Notes: generated by a model from the sequence alone, not told the origin. Positions 44,850 to 55,686 are shown, counted from the first letter of the stretch. The stretch is DNA of 64,000 nt from Propionibacteriaceae bacterium (GCA_017306015.1 JAFKJK010000010.1:186001-250000), one strand, 5' to 3'. Translations and numbers: made by a program.

Positions 44850-45821
44850 ATGGACGTCGACCTGAGCGCACTCAAGGCGCTGGAGCGCGACAAGGAGATC
44901 AGCATGGAGGTGCTGCTCGGTGCGCTCAGCGATGCCCTGCTGAACGCATACGAGAAGACCCCCGGTGCTGTCGAAGGCGCCCGCGTCGAGATCGACCGGC
45001 GCAGCGGAAAGGTCAGCGTCCTCGCCCCGGAGCTCGACGCCGAGGGGAATCGGATCGGCGAGTACGACGACACCCCCGAGGGCTTCGGACGGGTCGCCGC
45101 CGCGACCGCCCGCCAGGTCATCTTCCAACGGCTCCGTGAGGCCGAGGACGAACAGAAGTACGGGCACTTCGCCGGCTCGGAGGGCGACATCCTGCTCGGC
45201 GTCGTCCAGCAGGACCGGGACCCGCGCGTGGTCCGGGTCGACCTCGGCAGCATCGAGGCGATCATGCCCGCGGCCGAGCAGGTGCCCGGCGAGGACTACA
45301 GCCACGGCAAGCGGCTGCGGGTGTTCGTGGTCAGCGTCCGGCGCGAGCTGCGCGGCCCCCAGGTGGTCGTGTCGCGGACGCACCCGAACCTGGTGGCGAA
45401 GCTGTTCGCCCTGGAGGTGCCCGAGATCGAGCAGGGCGTGGTCGAGATCAAGGCGATCGCCCGCGAGGCCGGGCACCGGACCAAGATCGCGGTGGTGAGC
45501 CACAACCCCGACGTGTCCGCCAAGGGTGCCTGCATCGGCCCGATGGGTCAGCGGGTGCGCGCGGTCATGCACGAACTGAACGAGGAGAAGATCGACATCG
45601 TCGACTACTCCGACTCGCCCGAGGAGTTCGTCGCCCAGGCACTGAGCCCGGCCAAGGTCACGTCGGTCACCGTCGTCGACCCGGCAGCCCGAGCCGCCCG
45701 GGTCGTCGTCCCCGACTACCAGCTCTCCCTGGCGATCGGCCGCGAAGGCCAGAACGCCCGGCTGGCCGCCCGACTGACCGGCTGGCGGATCGACATCCGT
45801 TCAGACACCGCGCCGGACTGA
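44850..45821 (+). CDS. nusA: Transcription termination/antitermination factor NusA
   Basis: 323 residues. It has the N-terminal RNAP-binding domain, an S1 domain (~125-190) and two KH domains with [10 protein letters not shown] and [21 protein letters not shown]. No C-terminal acidic repeats are present, as in most actinobacteria. ATG 44850 is directly after the rimP stop. Confidence 0.96.
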   Translation: MDVDLSALKALERDKEISMEVLLGALSDALLNAYEKTPGAVEGARVEIDRRSGKVSVLAPELDAEGNRIGEYDDTPEGFGRVAAATARQVIFQRLREAEDEQKYGHFAGSEGDILLGVVQQDRDPRVVRVDLGSIEAIMPAAEQVPGEDYSHGKRLRVFVVSVRRELRGPQVVVSRTHPNLVAKLFALEVPEIEQGVVEIKAIAREAGHRTKIAVVSHNPDVSAKGACIGPMGQRVRAVMHELNEEKIDIVDYSDSPEEFVAQALSPAKVTSVTVVDPAARAARVVVPDYQLSLAIGREGQNARLAARLTGWRIDIRSDTAPD

Positions 45822-45841
45822 GGACGGGTGGGTGCCGGCGG

Positions 45842-46390
45842 CTACGAGGTCGGCTGCGAACGCGGCTGGGCACCACCCCGGCCACCACCCATGCTGGACA
45901 TGACCTCCTGCAGAGCAGTGAGCACCTTCGACTCGTCGAGGTTCAGTTCGGTCGCGATCGACTTCGCCATGGCCTCCAGCCGCTGGCTCCCACCGAAGCC
46001 GCCGGACGGACGGCTGCCACTGGGCATGGCGCCGCTGGGCATCGCGCCGCTGGGCATCGCGCCGCTGGGTCGTGAGCCGGGAGTGAAGCCGCCCGAGGGC
46101 GCGCCCGATGGACGGTTGGCCTTCACGGCGTTGTCGAGGGCGGTCTTCATCTTCGCCTCGTCCACGCCCAGCTTGCTCGCGAGCTGCGTCGACACGGCGG
46201 TGGTGTCGAACCCCTGGCCACCCCGTCCGAATCCGCCGCCAGCCTGACCGTAGCCGGGCATTCCCGCGGGGTTCGACTGGTCCGCGCTGCCGTTGGCGAG
46301 GTTCGCCGCGTAGGCGCCGACCCCCACCGCCGCGGCGACCGCGATGACGCCACCGCCGACGGCCAGGCCGATCCTCTGCTTGCTGTTCAT
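45842..46390 (-). CDS. Hypothetical exported protein with MPSGA repeats
   Basis: 182 residues, unassigned. A signal or TM segment (RIGLAVGGGVIAVAAAVGVGAYAA) leads to a Gly-rich region, a short alpha-helical stretch (QLASKLGVDEAKMKTALDNAV), a repeat region PSGAMPSGAMPSGAMPSG, and a second helical stretch (TELNLDESKVLTALQEVM). The two helical units resemble each other (KLGVDEAKMKTAL versus ELNLDESKVLTAL). GAGGAG lies before the ATG. It sits antisense inside the nusA-infB operon. Confidence 0.6.
   Translation of the reverse strand: MNSKQRIGLAVGGGVIAVAAAVGVGAYAANLANGSADQSNPAGMPGYGQAGGGFGRGGQGFDTTAVSTQLASKLGVDEAKMKTALDNAVKANRPSGAPSGGFTPGSRPSGAMPSGAMPSGAMPSGSRPSGGFGGSQRLEAMAKSIATELNLDESKVLTALQEVMSSMGGGRGGAQPRSQPTS
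46016..46075 (-). repeat. 15-bp tandem repeat in hypothetical gene
   Basis: Four tandem 15-bp units, the middle two identical, each encoding a five-residue unit such as AMPSG. Copy-number variation between strains is plausible. Confidence 0.75.
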
Positions 46391-46513
46391 CCGACTCCTC
46401 AACTCTGCTCGGCCACGATCCAAGCCCTGACGACTGTGCCGATCCCCGGTCATGCCTGTCAGGCGGCTGTGGGTGCGGCCGGCAGCACCCGGCGCTCGGT
46501 AGGCTGACCCCCC

Positions 46514-46768
46514 GTGGAACCCCAGCGCACCTGTATCGGCTGTCGCGTGACCGAGGGCAAGTCCGGGCTCGTCCGGCTCGCCTGGGTGGACGGCGTCGGG
46601 GTTGCGGTCGACCCGGAACAACGGCTGCCTGGACGCGGTTGTTATCTGCATCCGGCGTGCGTCGAGACCGCGTTGCGGCGCGGCGCCGTCGGACGGGCGT
46701 TGCGGCGGGTGGTCGACCGTGGCCAGCTCGCGGACGCCGTCATGGACCTCACAACCTCGATTGAGTGA
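46514..46768 (+). CDS. ylxR: YlxR family RNA-binding protein (DUF448)
   Basis: 84 residues. RTCIGCR near the N-terminus and GRGCYLHPAC are family hallmarks. It is the usual gene between nusA and infB and an RNase P modulator in Firmicutes; its role here is inferred. GTG 46514 lies 8 nt after TAGGCT. Confidence 0.9.
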   Translation: MEPQRTCIGCRVTEGKSGLVRLAWVDGVGVAVDPEQRLPGRGCYLHPACVETALRRGAVGRALRRVVDRGQLADAVMDLTTSIE

Positions 46769-46932
46769 TCGGCCGCCCGGCGGGATATGCTTCTCGCTGC
46801 GCGTTCGTCGTTCCGAGGCGAGCACAACCAGAAAGTGGGCTAGCGCTCATGACCACTCGATGAGTACCTCGAAATGAGCATCACAAACTAACTGGTCCGG
46901 CGCACCCCGCGCGGACCGCACGAAGGAGAGTA

Positions 46933-49698
46933 GTGGCTGTCCGCGTCTACGAGCTCGCGAAAGAGCTCGGACTCGAGAGCAAGGAAGTCTTGCAGACCCT
47001 CAAGGACATGGGGGAGTTCGTACGATCCGCCTCGTCAACCATCGAGGCCCCGGTCGCACGCAAGCTGAAGCAGCGGGTGGTGGCCGACGAACCGGCTCCG
47101 TCCGCCCCGGCCAAGGCCGAGCCGGCCAAGCCGGCCGCGGCCAAACCAGCAGCGGCCAAGCCGGCCGCGCCCGTCGAGGCCGCGCCCGTCGAGAGCAAGC
47201 CCGCCGCAGCTGCGGTGACGGAGGCTCCGGCGCAGCCGAAGCCCGTCGAGGAGCAGCCGGTGGCCAAGCCCGCGGCGGCTCAGCCTCCGGCCCCGGTGGA
47301 AGCGGACGCCGCGTCCGCGCCACGCCCCAGCGCCGTCCCGAAGCCGCCGGTTCCCCGGCCGGGCGGCACGGCTGGTCTTCCCGGTGCCGGCGCCCGGCGT
47401 CCGGGCACCCCCCGGCCGGGCAACAACCCGTTCGCCTCCCGCCAGGGCATGGGCGTGCAGCGCCCCCGTCCCGAAGGGGCACCGGTCCGGCCGGGTCCCT
47501 ACGGCGACCGGACACCCGGCCAGCGGACGGATCGTCCGCCGCGTCCCGGTGGTGGCGTGGCCGGCATGCCGAGGCCCAATCCCGCGATGATGCCGAAGAC
47601 CTCGGCGCCTGGTCTCGGGGCCCGGCCCGGCCAGGCCGGACGACCCGGCGCAGGCGCGGGCCGCGGACGTCCCGGCGGCGTCGGTGCGCCCGGACGCGGT
47701 GGCGTCGGTGGCCCGCCAGGAGGCGGTGGCCCCGGCGGCGGTCGTGGCGGCCGTGGTGGTCGTGGCGGCTCCGGCACCCAGGGTGCCTTCGGCCGTCCCG
47801 GCGGCCCCAGCAGGCGCGGACGCAAGTCGAAGAAGCAGCGCAGGCAGGAATTCGACCAGATGGAGGCGCCGTCGATCGGTGGCGTGCGGATCCGTCAGGG
47901 CGACGGCCAGACCGTCCGGCTGCGCCGTGGATCCTCGCTGACCGACCTCGCCGAGAAGATCGGCGTCGAGCCGGCGACCCTCGTGCAGGTGCTGTTCAAC
48001 CTGGGTGAGATGGTCAACGCCACCCAGTCGGTGGCCGACGACACCCTGCAGGTGCTGGGTGCCGAGCTCAACTACAACATCGAGGTCGTCTCGCCCGAGG
48101 ACGAGGACCGCGAGCTGCTGGAGAGCTTCGACATCGAGTTCGGCGAGAACGAGGGCGACGAGGACGACCTCGAGGCGCGTCCGCCGGTCGTGACCGTGAT
48201 GGGCCACGTCGACCACGGCAAGACCAAACTGCTGGACGCCCTGCGGCACACCGACGTGGTGGCCGGCGAGGCCGGTGGCATCACCCAGGCCATCGGTGCC
48301 TACCAGGTGGCCACCGAGGTCGACGACATCCCGCGGAAGATCACCTTCATCGACACCCCGGGCCACGAGGCGTTCACCGCCATGCGTGCCCGCGGTGCCA
48401 AGTCGACCGACATCGCCGTGCTGGTGGTGGCCGCCGACGACGGTGTGATGCCGCAGACGATCGAGGCGCTGAACCACGCCAGGGCGGCCGACGTGCCGAT
48501 CGTGGTCGCCGTCAACAAGATCGACAAGGAGGGCGCCGACCCGGTCAAGGTCCGTGGCCAGCTCACCGAGTACGGCCTGGTGCCCGAGGAATACGGCGGC
48601 GACACCATGTTCGTCGACGTGTCGGCGAAGGCGTCGCTCGGCCTGGACGCGCTGCTGGAGGCGATCGTCCTCACCGCGGACGCCGCGCTCGACCTGCGCG
48701 CCAACCCGGACATGCCCGCGCAGGGTGTGGCCATCGAGGCGCACCTCGACCGCGGTCGTGGCCCGGTGGCGACCGTCCTGGTGCACCGCGGGACGCTGCA
48801 CACCGGCGACTCGATCGTGGCCGGCTCGGCCTACGGGCGGGTGCGCGCGCTGATCAACGACCAGGGCGAGACGGTGGACGAGGCTCCGCCGTCGATGCCG
48901 GTGCAGGTGCTCGGCCTCACCTCGGTTCCCGGTGCCGGCGACAACTTCCTGGTCGTCGAGGACGACCGGATGGCTCGCCAGATCGCCGAGAAGCGCGAGT
49001 CCCGGCAGCGGGCGGCGATGCTGGCCAAGACCACCCGGCGCAAGACCCTCGACCAGCTGTTCGAGCAGCTCGCGAAGGGCGAGACGCAGGAGCTGCGGCT
49101 CATCCTCAAGGGCGATTCGGCCGGTGCCGTCGAAGCCCTGGAGGATTCGCTGCTGCAGATCGACGTCGGCGACGAGGTCTCGCTGCGGGTCATCGACCGT
49201 GGTGTCGGCGCGATCACCGAGACGAACGTCTCGCTGGCCGCGGCGTCCGACGCGGTGATCATCGGGTTCAACGTCCGCGCGCAGGGCAAGGCCACCCAGA
49301 TGGCCGACGCCGAGGGCGTGGACATCCGGTACTACTCGGTGATCTACGCGGCGATCGACGAGGTCGAGGCAGCGCTGAAGGGCATGCTGAAGCCGATCTA
49401 CGAGGAGAAGGTGATGGGCCAGGCGGAGATCCGCGAGATCTTCCGCTCGTCCAAGTTCGGCATCATCGCCGGCTGCATGGTGCTGGACGGACTCATCCGC
49501 CGCAACGCCAAGGCCCGGCTGCTCCGGGACGGAGTGGTGGTCACCGAGACCTCCATCGCGTCCCTGCGGCGGGAGAAGGACGACGTCACCGAGGTCCGCG
49601 AGGGCTACGAGTGCGGCACCACGCTGGCGGGATACTCCGACATCCACACCGGCGACATCATCGAGACCTACGAGATGGTGGAGAAGCCGCGCGACTGA
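46933..49698 (+). CDS. infB: Translation initiation factor IF-2
   Basis: 921 residues. A disordered Ala/Pro-rich and Gly/Arg-rich N-terminal half (to about residue 410) precedes the GTPase: G1 [12 protein letters not shown] (~427), G3 DTPGHEAF and G4 NKID. C-terminal domains follow. It places fMet-tRNA on the 30S. The start GTG 46933 has an AAGGAGA site. The N-terminal [11 protein letters not shown] region is GC-rich and repetitive in DNA. Confidence 0.97.
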   Translation: MAVRVYELAKELGLESKEVLQTLKDMGEFVRSASSTIEAPVARKLKQRVVADEPAPSAPAKAEPAKPAAAKPAAAKPAAPVEAAPVESKPAAAAVTEAPAQPKPVEEQPVAKPAAAQPPAPVEADAASAPRPSAVPKPPVPRPGGTAGLPGAGARRPGTPRPGNNPFASRQGMGVQRPRPEGAPVRPGPYGDRTPGQRTDRPPRPGGGVAGMPRPNPAMMPKTSAPGLGARPGQAGRPGAGAGRGRPGGVGAPGRGGVGGPPGGGGPGGGRGGRGGRGGSGTQGAFGRPGGPSRRGRKSKKQRRQEFDQMEAPSIGGVRIRQGDGQTVRLRRGSSLTDLAEKIGVEPATLVQVLFNLGEMVNATQSVADDTLQVLGAELNYNIEVVSPEDEDRELLESFDIEFGENEGDEDDLEARPPVVTVMGHVDHGKTKLLDALRHTDVVAGEAGGITQAIGAYQVATEVDDIPRKITFIDTPGHEAFTAMRARGAKSTDIAVLVVAADDGVMPQTIEALNHARAADVPIVVAVNKIDKEGADPVKVRGQLTEYGLVPEEYGGDTMFVDVSAKASLGLDALLEAIVLTADAALDLRANPDMPAQGVAIEAHLDRGRGPVATVLVHRGTLHTGDSIVAGSAYGRVRALINDQGETVDEAPPSMPVQVLGLTSVPGAGDNFLVVEDDRMARQIAEKRESRQRAAMLAKTTRRKTLDQLFEQLAKGETQELRLILKGDSAGAVEALEDSLLQIDVGDEVSLRVIDRGVGAITETNVSLAAASDAVIIGFNVRAQGKATQMADAEGVDIRYYSVIYAAIDEVEAALKGMLKPIYEEKVMGQAEIREIFRSSKFGIIAGCMVLDGLIRRNAKARLLRDGVVVTETSIASLRREKDDVTEVREGYECGTTLAGYSDIHTGDIIETYEMVEKPRD

Positions 49699-49704
49699 TT
49701 CCCG

Positions 49705-49742
49705 GCGTCCGCCCGGTACCCGATCCGGGGCCGGGCGGACGC
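49705..49742 (+). terminator. Intercistronic hairpin between infB and rbfA
   Basis: GCGTCCGCCCGG pairs with CCGGGCGGACGC (49731-49742) across a 14-nt loop that itself can pair CCCG with CGGG. It probably modulates infB-rbfA transcription. Confidence 0.5.
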
Positions 49743-49773
49743 ATCGTCGGACGCGTTTGAAAGGAAGCACCCG

Positions 49774-50214
49774 ATGGCCAGCGTTCACTTCGGCAAGGTC
49801 GCCGAGCAGATCAAGTTCATCATCGCCGAGATGCTGCAGCGGCGGATCAAGGACCCCCGGCTCGGTTTCGTCACGGTGACCGACGTCCGGCTCAGCGGGG
49901 ACGGCCACGAGGCGACCGTGTTCTACACCGTCCTCGGTGACGCGGAAGCGCGGGCGGAGACCGCGATCGCGCTGCAGTCCGCCAGCGGGCTGCTGCGATC
50001 CACGGTCGGCAAGCAACTGGGGATGAAGTTCACGCCGACCCTCGCGTTCGTGCTGGACGCCGTGGAGGAGGACGCCGCCCACCTGGAGGACGTCCTCGCC
50101 CGAGCCAAGGCCCAGGACGCGGCGGTCGCCGAGCGGGCTCAGGGCGCCAGCTACGCCGGCGACCCCGACCCCTACCGCAAGCCCGGCGAGGAAACCGACG
50201 ACGACCTTGGCTGA
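49774..50214 (+). CDS. rbfA: Ribosome-binding factor A
   Basis: 146 residues. RbfA assists 16S 5' maturation at cold and rapid growth. [18 protein letters not shown] and [14 protein letters not shown] fit the KH-like family, ending with an acidic tail. ATG 49774 has AAAGGAAG. Its 3' end overlaps the truB start. Confidence 0.94.
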   Translation: MASVHFGKVAEQIKFIIAEMLQRRIKDPRLGFVTVTDVRLSGDGHEATVFYTVLGDAEARAETAIALQSASGLLRSTVGKQLGMKFTPTLAFVLDAVEEDAAHLEDVLARAKAQDAAVAERAQGASYAGDPDPYRKPGEETDDDLG

Positions 50215-51193
50215 GCTCCCCGACGAGATCCGGGATGACCTCCTGGATGACAACCGGGGTGACGCACGGGATCGGGCCCGGGGTGAGGTCTCCGGCCTGG
50301 TCGTGGTCGACAAGCCGGGGGGCTGGACGTCGCACCAGGTCGTCGGGCGGTGCCGACGGCTCTACGGCACCCGGAAGGTCGGCCACGCCGGCACCCTGGA
50401 TCCGATGGCCACCGGCGTCCTGCTGGTCGGGGTCGGGCGGGCGACCCGTCTGCTCGGCCATCTCGCCGGGCACGACAAGACCTATCTGGCCACCATCCAG
50501 CTGGGGGCCACGACGACAACCGACGACGCCGACGGCGAGCTGCTGGAGTGGCGGGGTGCGGCAGGCCTGACCGAGGCCGACATCCGTGCGGCCGTTCCGC
50601 AGTTCACCGGGGTGATCAGCCAGGTTCCGTCGTCGGTCTCCGCGATCAAGGTGGACGGCAGGCGCGCGTACGCCCGGGTCCGTGCCGGTGAGACGGTCAC
50701 CCTGGCTCCCCGTGAGGTGACGGTCAGCCGCTTCGAGGTGACCGCGGTCCGTCCGTCCGCCTCGTTCGGGTGGGTCGACGGCAGCCCGGCCACCGGCCCG
50801 CTCCTCGATGTCGACGTCGAGGTGGACTGCTCGTCCGGCACCTACATCAGGGCGCTGGCCCGCGATCTCGGCGCACGCCTCGGCACCGGCGGCCACCTGA
50901 CCGCGCTCCGGCGCACCCGGGTGGGCGCCTTCGACCTGTCGCTGGTCGGGCTCGATCAGGACGCGCTGGACGCGGGCCGGCCCGCCCCCCTGCTCGGCCT
51001 CGCCGACGTCGCCCGCCGCGCTTTCGCCGTGGTCGAGGTGGACGCCGGCCAGGCAGCGGACGTCAGCCATGGCCGGGCCCTCGCCCTGACGGTGCCCGCC
51101 GAGCCGACGGCGCTGTTGTCCGGAGACCGGCTGCTGGCGCTGTACCGGCCCGGGCCGGCCGGCGGCTCCGTCCCGATGGCCGTGCTGGCCTGA
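50207..51193 (+). CDS. truB: tRNA pseudouridine-55 synthase
   Basis: 328 residues. Catalytic Asp is in [32 protein letters not shown] and [17 protein letters not shown] segments ([15 protein letters not shown]) are standard. The first ~29 residues ([27 protein letters not shown] over the stretch) are not conserved and are encoded by REP-like sequence. TTG 50207 overlaps rbfA; no later ATG or GTG gives a proper start. Confidence 0.93.
   Translation: MAELPDEIRDDLLDDNRGDARDRARGEVSGLVVVDKPGGWTSHQVVGRCRRLYGTRKVGHAGTLDPMATGVLLVGVGRATRLLGHLAGHDKTYLATIQLGATTTTDDADGELLEWRGAAGLTEADIRAAVPQFTGVISQVPSSVSAIKVDGRRAYARVRAGETVTLAPREVTVSRFEVTAVRPSASFGWVDGSPATGPLLDVDVEVDCSSGTYIRALARDLGARLGTGGHLTALRRTRVGAFDLSLVGLDQDALDAGRPAPLLGLADVARRAFAVVEVDAGQAADVSHGRALALTVPAEPTALLSGDRLLALYRPGPAGGSVPMAVLA
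50227..50290. repeat. REP-like sequence at the 5' end of truB
   Basis: GATCCGGGATGAC, TGGATGAC, CGGGGTGAC and CGGGGTGAG recur, with GGATCGGGCCCGGGGTGA resembling the REP end at 40785-40809. These bases encode a charged N-terminal extension of TruB. Confidence 0.45.
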
Positions 51194-51244
51194 GGCCGGT
51201 TGCTAGGGTTCTTAGTCGGATATCGCAAGTCGGGAGAGGATGTC

Positions 51245-52174
51245 GTGGGGTCTTCGGTCGTCGTCATCGGCAACTTCGACGGGGTGCACCCCGGGCATCG
51301 TGAAGTGCTCGCCGAGGCCCGGCGCCGGCGTCCCCACCTGCCGCTGGTGGTGGTGACGTTCTGGCCGCACCCGGTGTCGGTGCTGCGTCCGGACGCGCCG
51401 CCGATGCTGCTGACGAGCCTGGAGGGACGCATCGAGCTGCTCACCGCCGCCGGTGCCGACCGGGTGGAGGTGATCCCGTTCACCCGCGAGTTCGCTGCCT
51501 GGAGCCCTGCCGAGTTCGTCGAGCGGGTCATCGTCCCGCTGGATCCGGCGCTGGTCGTGGTGGGGGAGAACTTCCGGTTCGGGCACCTGGCGTCCGGCAA
51601 CGTCGACACCCTGCGGGAGCTCTCCCGGGGACGGTTCGACGTCGACGGCCTGCCGCTGGTGAGGTTCGGCGACGAGGAGACCTGCTCCACCCGGATCCGG
51701 GACGCCCTCGCCGCCGGCGACGTCGCCCACGCCGCCGAGCACCTCGGCCGCCGGTTCCGGTTCCGGGGCGTGGTGGCCCACGGCGACCGGCGCGGACGCC
51801 AGCTGGGCTTCCCGACGGCCAATCTGCCCGTCCCCGAGTACCGGGCCTGCCCCGCCGACGGCGTCTACGCCGGCTGGGTGATCCGCCGGGACGGCCACGA
51901 CGCCCACGGCCGGCCCCTGCCGGAGGGCCAGGAGCCGGAGCGGTGGCCGGCCGCGATCTCGGTCGGCACGAACCCCACGTTCGACGGGCCCGATCGCCGG
52001 GTGGAGTCCTATGTCCTCGACCGGGACGACCTGGAGCTGTACGGTGCCGAGATCGTCGTCGAGTTCGTCGCCCGGATTCGCGGCCAGGTGAAGTTCGGCG
52101 ACATCGACGCGCTGGTCGCGCAGATGTACGCAGACGTCGCCGAATGCCGGCGACTGCTTGCCGACCAGGCGTAG
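51245..52174 (+). CDS. ribF: Bifunctional riboflavin kinase/FAD synthetase
   Basis: 309 residues. The N-terminal nucleotidyltransferase has GNFDGVHPGHREV and GENFRFGH; the C-terminal kinase has GFPTANLPVPE and VGTNPTF. It makes FMN and FAD. GTG 51245 has a GGGAGAGGA site; frames upstream are untranslated leader. Confidence 0.95.
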   Translation: MGSSVVVIGNFDGVHPGHREVLAEARRRRPHLPLVVVTFWPHPVSVLRPDAPPMLLTSLEGRIELLTAAGADRVEVIPFTREFAAWSPAEFVERVIVPLDPALVVVGENFRFGHLASGNVDTLRELSRGRFDVDGLPLVRFGDEETCSTRIRDALAAGDVAHAAEHLGRRFRFRGVVAHGDRRGRQLGFPTANLPVPEYRACPADGVYAGWVIRRDGHDAHGRPLPEGQEPERWPAAISVGTNPTFDGPDRRVESYVLDRDDLELYGAEIVVEFVARIRGQVKFGDIDALVAQMYADVAECRRLLADQA

Positions 52175-52237
52175 TCAGCCCGCGATCCCGCGGCCGCCCC
52201 GTATCGCCGATGCGGTGGCAGGGAGCACAATGGTGGT

Positions 52238-52666
52238 GTGCTGGTGCCGAGTTGGTTGCGGCTCCGTTTGCGGCCGCGCAGGGACGTCCCCTCGTCCGGG
52301 GACGACCTCGGCCTTGACCCGGCAGACATCCTCGAACTCGCCGAGATCGAGCGTCGGTGCTGGCTCGAGGAGCGGGCGGCCAGTACTGCTCTGGTGGCCG
52401 CCGCCGTCCATCGTCTGGTGGTCCGCAGGGTGCCCGCACGGACGCTGCAGCCGGGACCGCTGAAGTCGCTCGCCGTGCTGGGTTTCGCTGACGGCACCCG
52501 GCTGCTGGTGCGGTCGGTCCGCACGGGAGATCTGAGCAAGGTGGCGCTGGCGGTGCCCAACGGCCACGTGACCGTCCATGACTGCCTCCGCTCGACCGAT
52601 GCCATCGTGCTCGAACTCGACGGTTGCCGCCCGGCGAGGCTGGCCGCGGCAGGCATTGCGCCGTAG
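52238..52666 (+). CDS. Hypothetical protein
   Basis: 142 residues, no family recognised. The N-terminus is basic (WLRLRLRPRRD), then a helical stretch (DPADILELAEIERRCWLEERAASTALVAAAVHRLV). No signal or clear TM is present. GTG 52238 lies 6 nt after CACAAT, suggesting a leaderless start. Could be cytoplasmic. Confidence 0.5.
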   Translation: MLVPSWLRLRLRPRRDVPSSGDDLGLDPADILELAEIERRCWLEERAASTALVAAAVHRLVVRRVPARTLQPGPLKSLAVLGFADGTRLLVRSVRTGDLSKVALAVPNGHVTVHDCLRSTDAIVLELDGCRPARLAAAGIAP

Positions 52667-52676
52667 GGGTACGTGA

Positions 52677-53660
52677 TCAGCCGTCCCGGCGCTGTCGCAG
52701 CCAGTCGAGCGTGGCCGCGCCCTGGTCGCGCTGGAAGGCGCGCAGGGTCGGCAGGCCGGGTGGCGGCGGTTCCAGGCTCGTCGGGATGAAGAAGCCCGCC
52801 ATGCCGGCCAGCACCGCGTCCACGGCGTCGGGAGGCAGGTCGGTGAACACCGGATGGGTCGCAAGCACGGCCTCAACGTCGTAGCCGGGGTCGTAGAGCC
52901 GGACGTTGATCAGCAGTGTGACCGCGTCGAACCAGCCCGCACCGACGGCGGCCCACGGCCAGTCCACGACGACGACCCGGCCGTCCGGCCCGAGCAACAG
53001 GTTGTCGGCGCGGGCGTCCAGGTGCACCAGCCGGTCGCCGGGGACCAGTTCCAGGGCTTCGGCCGCCAGGCGGCGCAGGTCGTCCAGGTGGTCGGCGCAC
53101 CATCCGGCCAGGCTCGGCTCGAGCGGGAGGACGGTCGCGTCGTCCACCCGGTTCCAGCCGTCGAACAGGCCGGCGAGTTCATCGCGCAACGGTGGCAGCG
53201 ACCCGGCCAACTCGGCGGCGACCGGCCGGTCGGAGAGCCGCGCGAGCGCGTCGAGCACCGCGTCCAGTTGGCCGGGACGCCAGGGCAGGTGCGGGTGATG
53301 GCCGTCCACGTCGTCCAGGACGAGCGCGATCCAGTCGCCGTGCTCGACCACCCCGACCAGGCGTGCCACCGGCAGCCCGTCCGGCAGCGAGTCCAGGACC
53401 GCTGCCTCCCGGGCATGGATCCGCCGACTGTCCGCGTTGAGCTGTGCCGATGCGCTCTTCACGAACGCCCGGCGTCCGCCGGCGGTGATCACCCGATCGG
53501 CGCTGCCGGGGGAGAACCCGCCCGGTTGTGACATGGCGGTCACCACCGGTCCGCCAAGGATCTCCTCGACCTGCGCCCGTACCGGGTGGGGCAGGTCCGC
53601 CCAGGCCAGCCGCGCGCCGCCGCCCAGCCGCGGCTGCCCGTCCCCGCTGTCGGCAGTCAC
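52677..53660 (-). CDS. Phosphotransferase of the APH kinase fold
   Basis: About 327 residues. The Brenner motif HLDARADNLLL (~212) and VVVDWPWA give the catalytic and metal-binding residues of aminoglycoside/choline/homoserine-kinase-like enzymes. A kinase N-lobe with AFVKSASA (candidate Lys) and an extended C-lobe follow. The substrate is unknown. GTG 53660 overlaps the stop of the GNAT gene (GTGA). Confidence 0.8.
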   Translation of the reverse strand: MTADSGDGQPRLGGGARLAWADLPHPVRAQVEEILGGPVVTAMSQPGGFSPGSADRVITAGGRRAFVKSASAQLNADSRRIHAREAAVLDSLPDGLPVARLVGVVEHGDWIALVLDDVDGHHPHLPWRPGQLDAVLDALARLSDRPVAAELAGSLPPLRDELAGLFDGWNRVDDATVLPLEPSLAGWCADHLDDLRRLAAEALELVPGDRLVHLDARADNLLLGPDGRVVVVDWPWAAVGAGWFDAVTLLINVRLYDPGYDVEAVLATHPVFTDLPPDAVDAVLAGMAGFFIPTSLEPPPPGLPTLRAFQRDQGAATLDWLRQRRDG

Positions 53661-54136
53661 ACGATGCGCAGGGACTTGCGGAAGACGGCGTCGAGCCGCC
53701 CGGCGTCGGGCTCGGCGCTGCCGTCGGGCAGGGCGGGCAGGTGGTCCCCGGTCGGGCTGTAGTCCAGGCCGATGAAGACCGGGATCGCGGTCTCGTTCTC
53801 CGGGTCGACGCGCAGGAACACCTCGGCGAAGCCCGCCTCGGCTGCGCGGGACTCCAGGAAGCGGCTGATCTCCGTCGCGACTCCGTGGCCTCGCGCCTCC
53901 GGGTAGACCAGGAGACCGCGAAGCTCGGGGCACAGCCGGCCCGGGCGGGCGTCGAGGGCGCCGACGCCGAGCGGGACGCCGGAGCCGTCCACCGCAACGG
54001 CGAAGAAGTAGCCGCCTTCGGTCTGGCGGTCGAGGTGGGCCTGGGCGAGGTGGGCCTCGGGTTGGGGCTCGCGGTCGTGCAGTGCCGGGACGTCCGCCTG
54101 CTCAACGAGCCTCACCGTGATCGAGTCCACTGCCAT
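53657..54136 (-). CDS. GNAT family N-acetyltransferase
   Basis: 159 residues. PEARGHGVATEISRFLESRA holds the R-x-x-G-x-G/A acetyl-CoA loop; FLRVDPENETAIPVFIGLDY is the following beta-hairpin. Target unknown. The ATG at 54136 is the better start. It overlaps the downstream kinase by 4 nt, so the two form an operon. Confidence 0.85.
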   Translation of the reverse strand: MAVDSITVRLVEQADVPALHDREPQPEAHLAQAHLDRQTEGGYFFAVAVDGSGVPLGVGALDARPGRLCPELRGLLVYPEARGHGVATEISRFLESRAAEAGFAEVFLRVDPENETAIPVFIGLDYSPTGDHLPALPDGSAEPDAGRLDAVFRKSLRIV

Positions 54137-54234
54137 GCCTGCCTCCAATCCCTGCGAGGTCACCCTAGCCCCCGTGTGTTACATCCGATGAGGTCGGAGT
54201 CTGCCACACGGTGACCGGCAGGGGTCGCGAGGAA

Positions 54235-55686
54235 TCAGGCGAGGTTGCCCAGATCCTTGATGATGTCCTCGACCCGATCCTTCGCGTCGCCGAACAGCAT
54301 CTGGGTGTTCTCCTTGAAGAACAGCGGGTTCTGGACGCCGGCGTAGCCGGTCGCCATCGACCGCTTGAACACGATCACGTTGTCGGCCTTCCACACTTCC
54401 AGCACCGGCATGCCGGCGATCGGGGAGGTGGGGTCGTCGAGCGCGGCCGGGTTGACGGTGTCGTTCGCGCCGATCACCAGGACGACGTCGGTCCCGGCGA
54501 AGTCGTCGTTGATCTCGTCCATCTCCAGCACGATGTCGTAGGGGACGTGGGCCTCCGCGAGCAGGACGTTCATGTGTCCCGGCAGGCGTCCGGCGACCGG
54601 GTGGACGCCGAAGCGGACGTCGACACCGTGGGCGCGAAGCTTCGCGGTGAGGTCGGCGACCGGGTACTGCGCCTTGGCGACGGCCATGCCGTAGCCGGGG
54701 GTGATGATCACGGACTTGGCGTTCCACAGCAGTTCGGCAGCGCCGGCGGCATCGATCTCGCGGTGCTCGCCCTGCTCGGCGTCCGATGCGGCCACCGTGC
54801 CGGTGTCCACGCCGAAGCCGCCGAGGATGACGGAGATGAACGAGCGGTTCATCGCCCGGCACATGATGTAGCTCAGGATCGCACCGGACGAGCCGACCAG
54901 CGAGCCGGTGATGATCAGCAGGTTGTTGTCCAGCATGAAGCCGGCAGCGGCGGCCGCCCAGCCGGAGTAGGAGTTCAGCATCGACACCACAACCGGCATG
55001 TCACCGCCGCCGATGGCCGCCACCATGTGCAGGCCGAGCAGGAAGCCGATCACGGCGATCGCGATGATCAGGATCCAGCCCAGCGTCGGGTTCTGCTCGC
55101 CGGCCAGGACGAACCAGATCATCAGCGCGAAGAAGAGCACGAACCCGAACAGGTTGATCCAGTTGCGTCCCGGCAGCGTCAGCGGTTTGGAGCCCATCTT
55201 GGCCGACAGCTTCAGGTAGGCGATCACCGAGCCGGTGAACGTGTAGGCGCCGATCAGGACGCCGAGCGCCACCTCGACCAGGTGGACGGCGCCGCCGGCC
55301 GACTCTCCGGGAACGGCGAAGGAGTTGAAGCCGACCAGGACGGCGGCCATGCCGACGAAGGAGTGGAAGGCGGCGATCAGCTCCGGCATCTGGGTCATCT
55401 CGACCTTGCGGGCGATCGGGATGCCGATGGCCGCGCCGATGGCGAGCACGGCCACGATCAGGCCGAGGGTCAGCCACACCGACAGCCGCGCGCCGCTGGC
55501 CTCGCCTTCTGCGGACAGGTAGACCGAGTGGACGATGGTCGCGACGAGGGCGAGGCCCATGCCGACCATGCCGGCGATGTTGCCCAGCCGCGCGGTCGTC
55601 TGCTTCGACAGGCCGGCCAGCGACAGGATGAACAGGACGCCGGCGATGATGTAGGTGCCCTGGATGAACTGCAGCAGCATGCTCAT
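54235..55686 (-). CDS. pntB: NAD(P) transhydrogenase subunit beta
   Basis: 483 residues. Eight or nine TM helices precede the NADP-binding domain with [33 protein letters not shown] and [13 protein letters not shown]. PntB pumps protons while moving hydride from NADH to NADP+. ATG 55686 overlaps the pntA stop (ATGA). Confidence 0.95.
   Translation of the reverse strand: MSMLLQFIQGTYIIAGVLFILSLAGLSKQTTARLGNIAGMVGMGLALVATIVHSVYLSAEGEASGARLSVWLTLGLIVAVLAIGAAIGIPIARKVEMTQMPELIAAFHSFVGMAAVLVGFNSFAVPGESAGGAVHLVEVALGVLIGAYTFTGSVIAYLKLSAKMGSKPLTLPGRNWINLFGFVLFFALMIWFVLAGEQNPTLGWILIIAIAVIGFLLGLHMVAAIGGGDMPVVVSMLNSYSGWAAAAAGFMLDNNLLIITGSLVGSSGAILSYIMCRAMNRSFISVILGGFGVDTGTVAASDAEQGEHREIDAAGAAELLWNAKSVIITPGYGMAVAKAQYPVADLTAKLRAHGVDVRFGVHPVAGRLPGHMNVLLAEAHVPYDIVLEMDEINDDFAGTDVVLVIGANDTVNPAALDDPTSPIAGMPVLEVWKADNVIVFKRSMATGYAGVQNPLFFKENTQMLFGDAKDRVEDIIKDLGNLA

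Noticed and set aside
47600..47830. Tandem GGC/CGT-rich tract in infB as a separate repeat element
   Set aside because: It is the Gly/Arg-rich linker of IF-2, common in actinobacteria.
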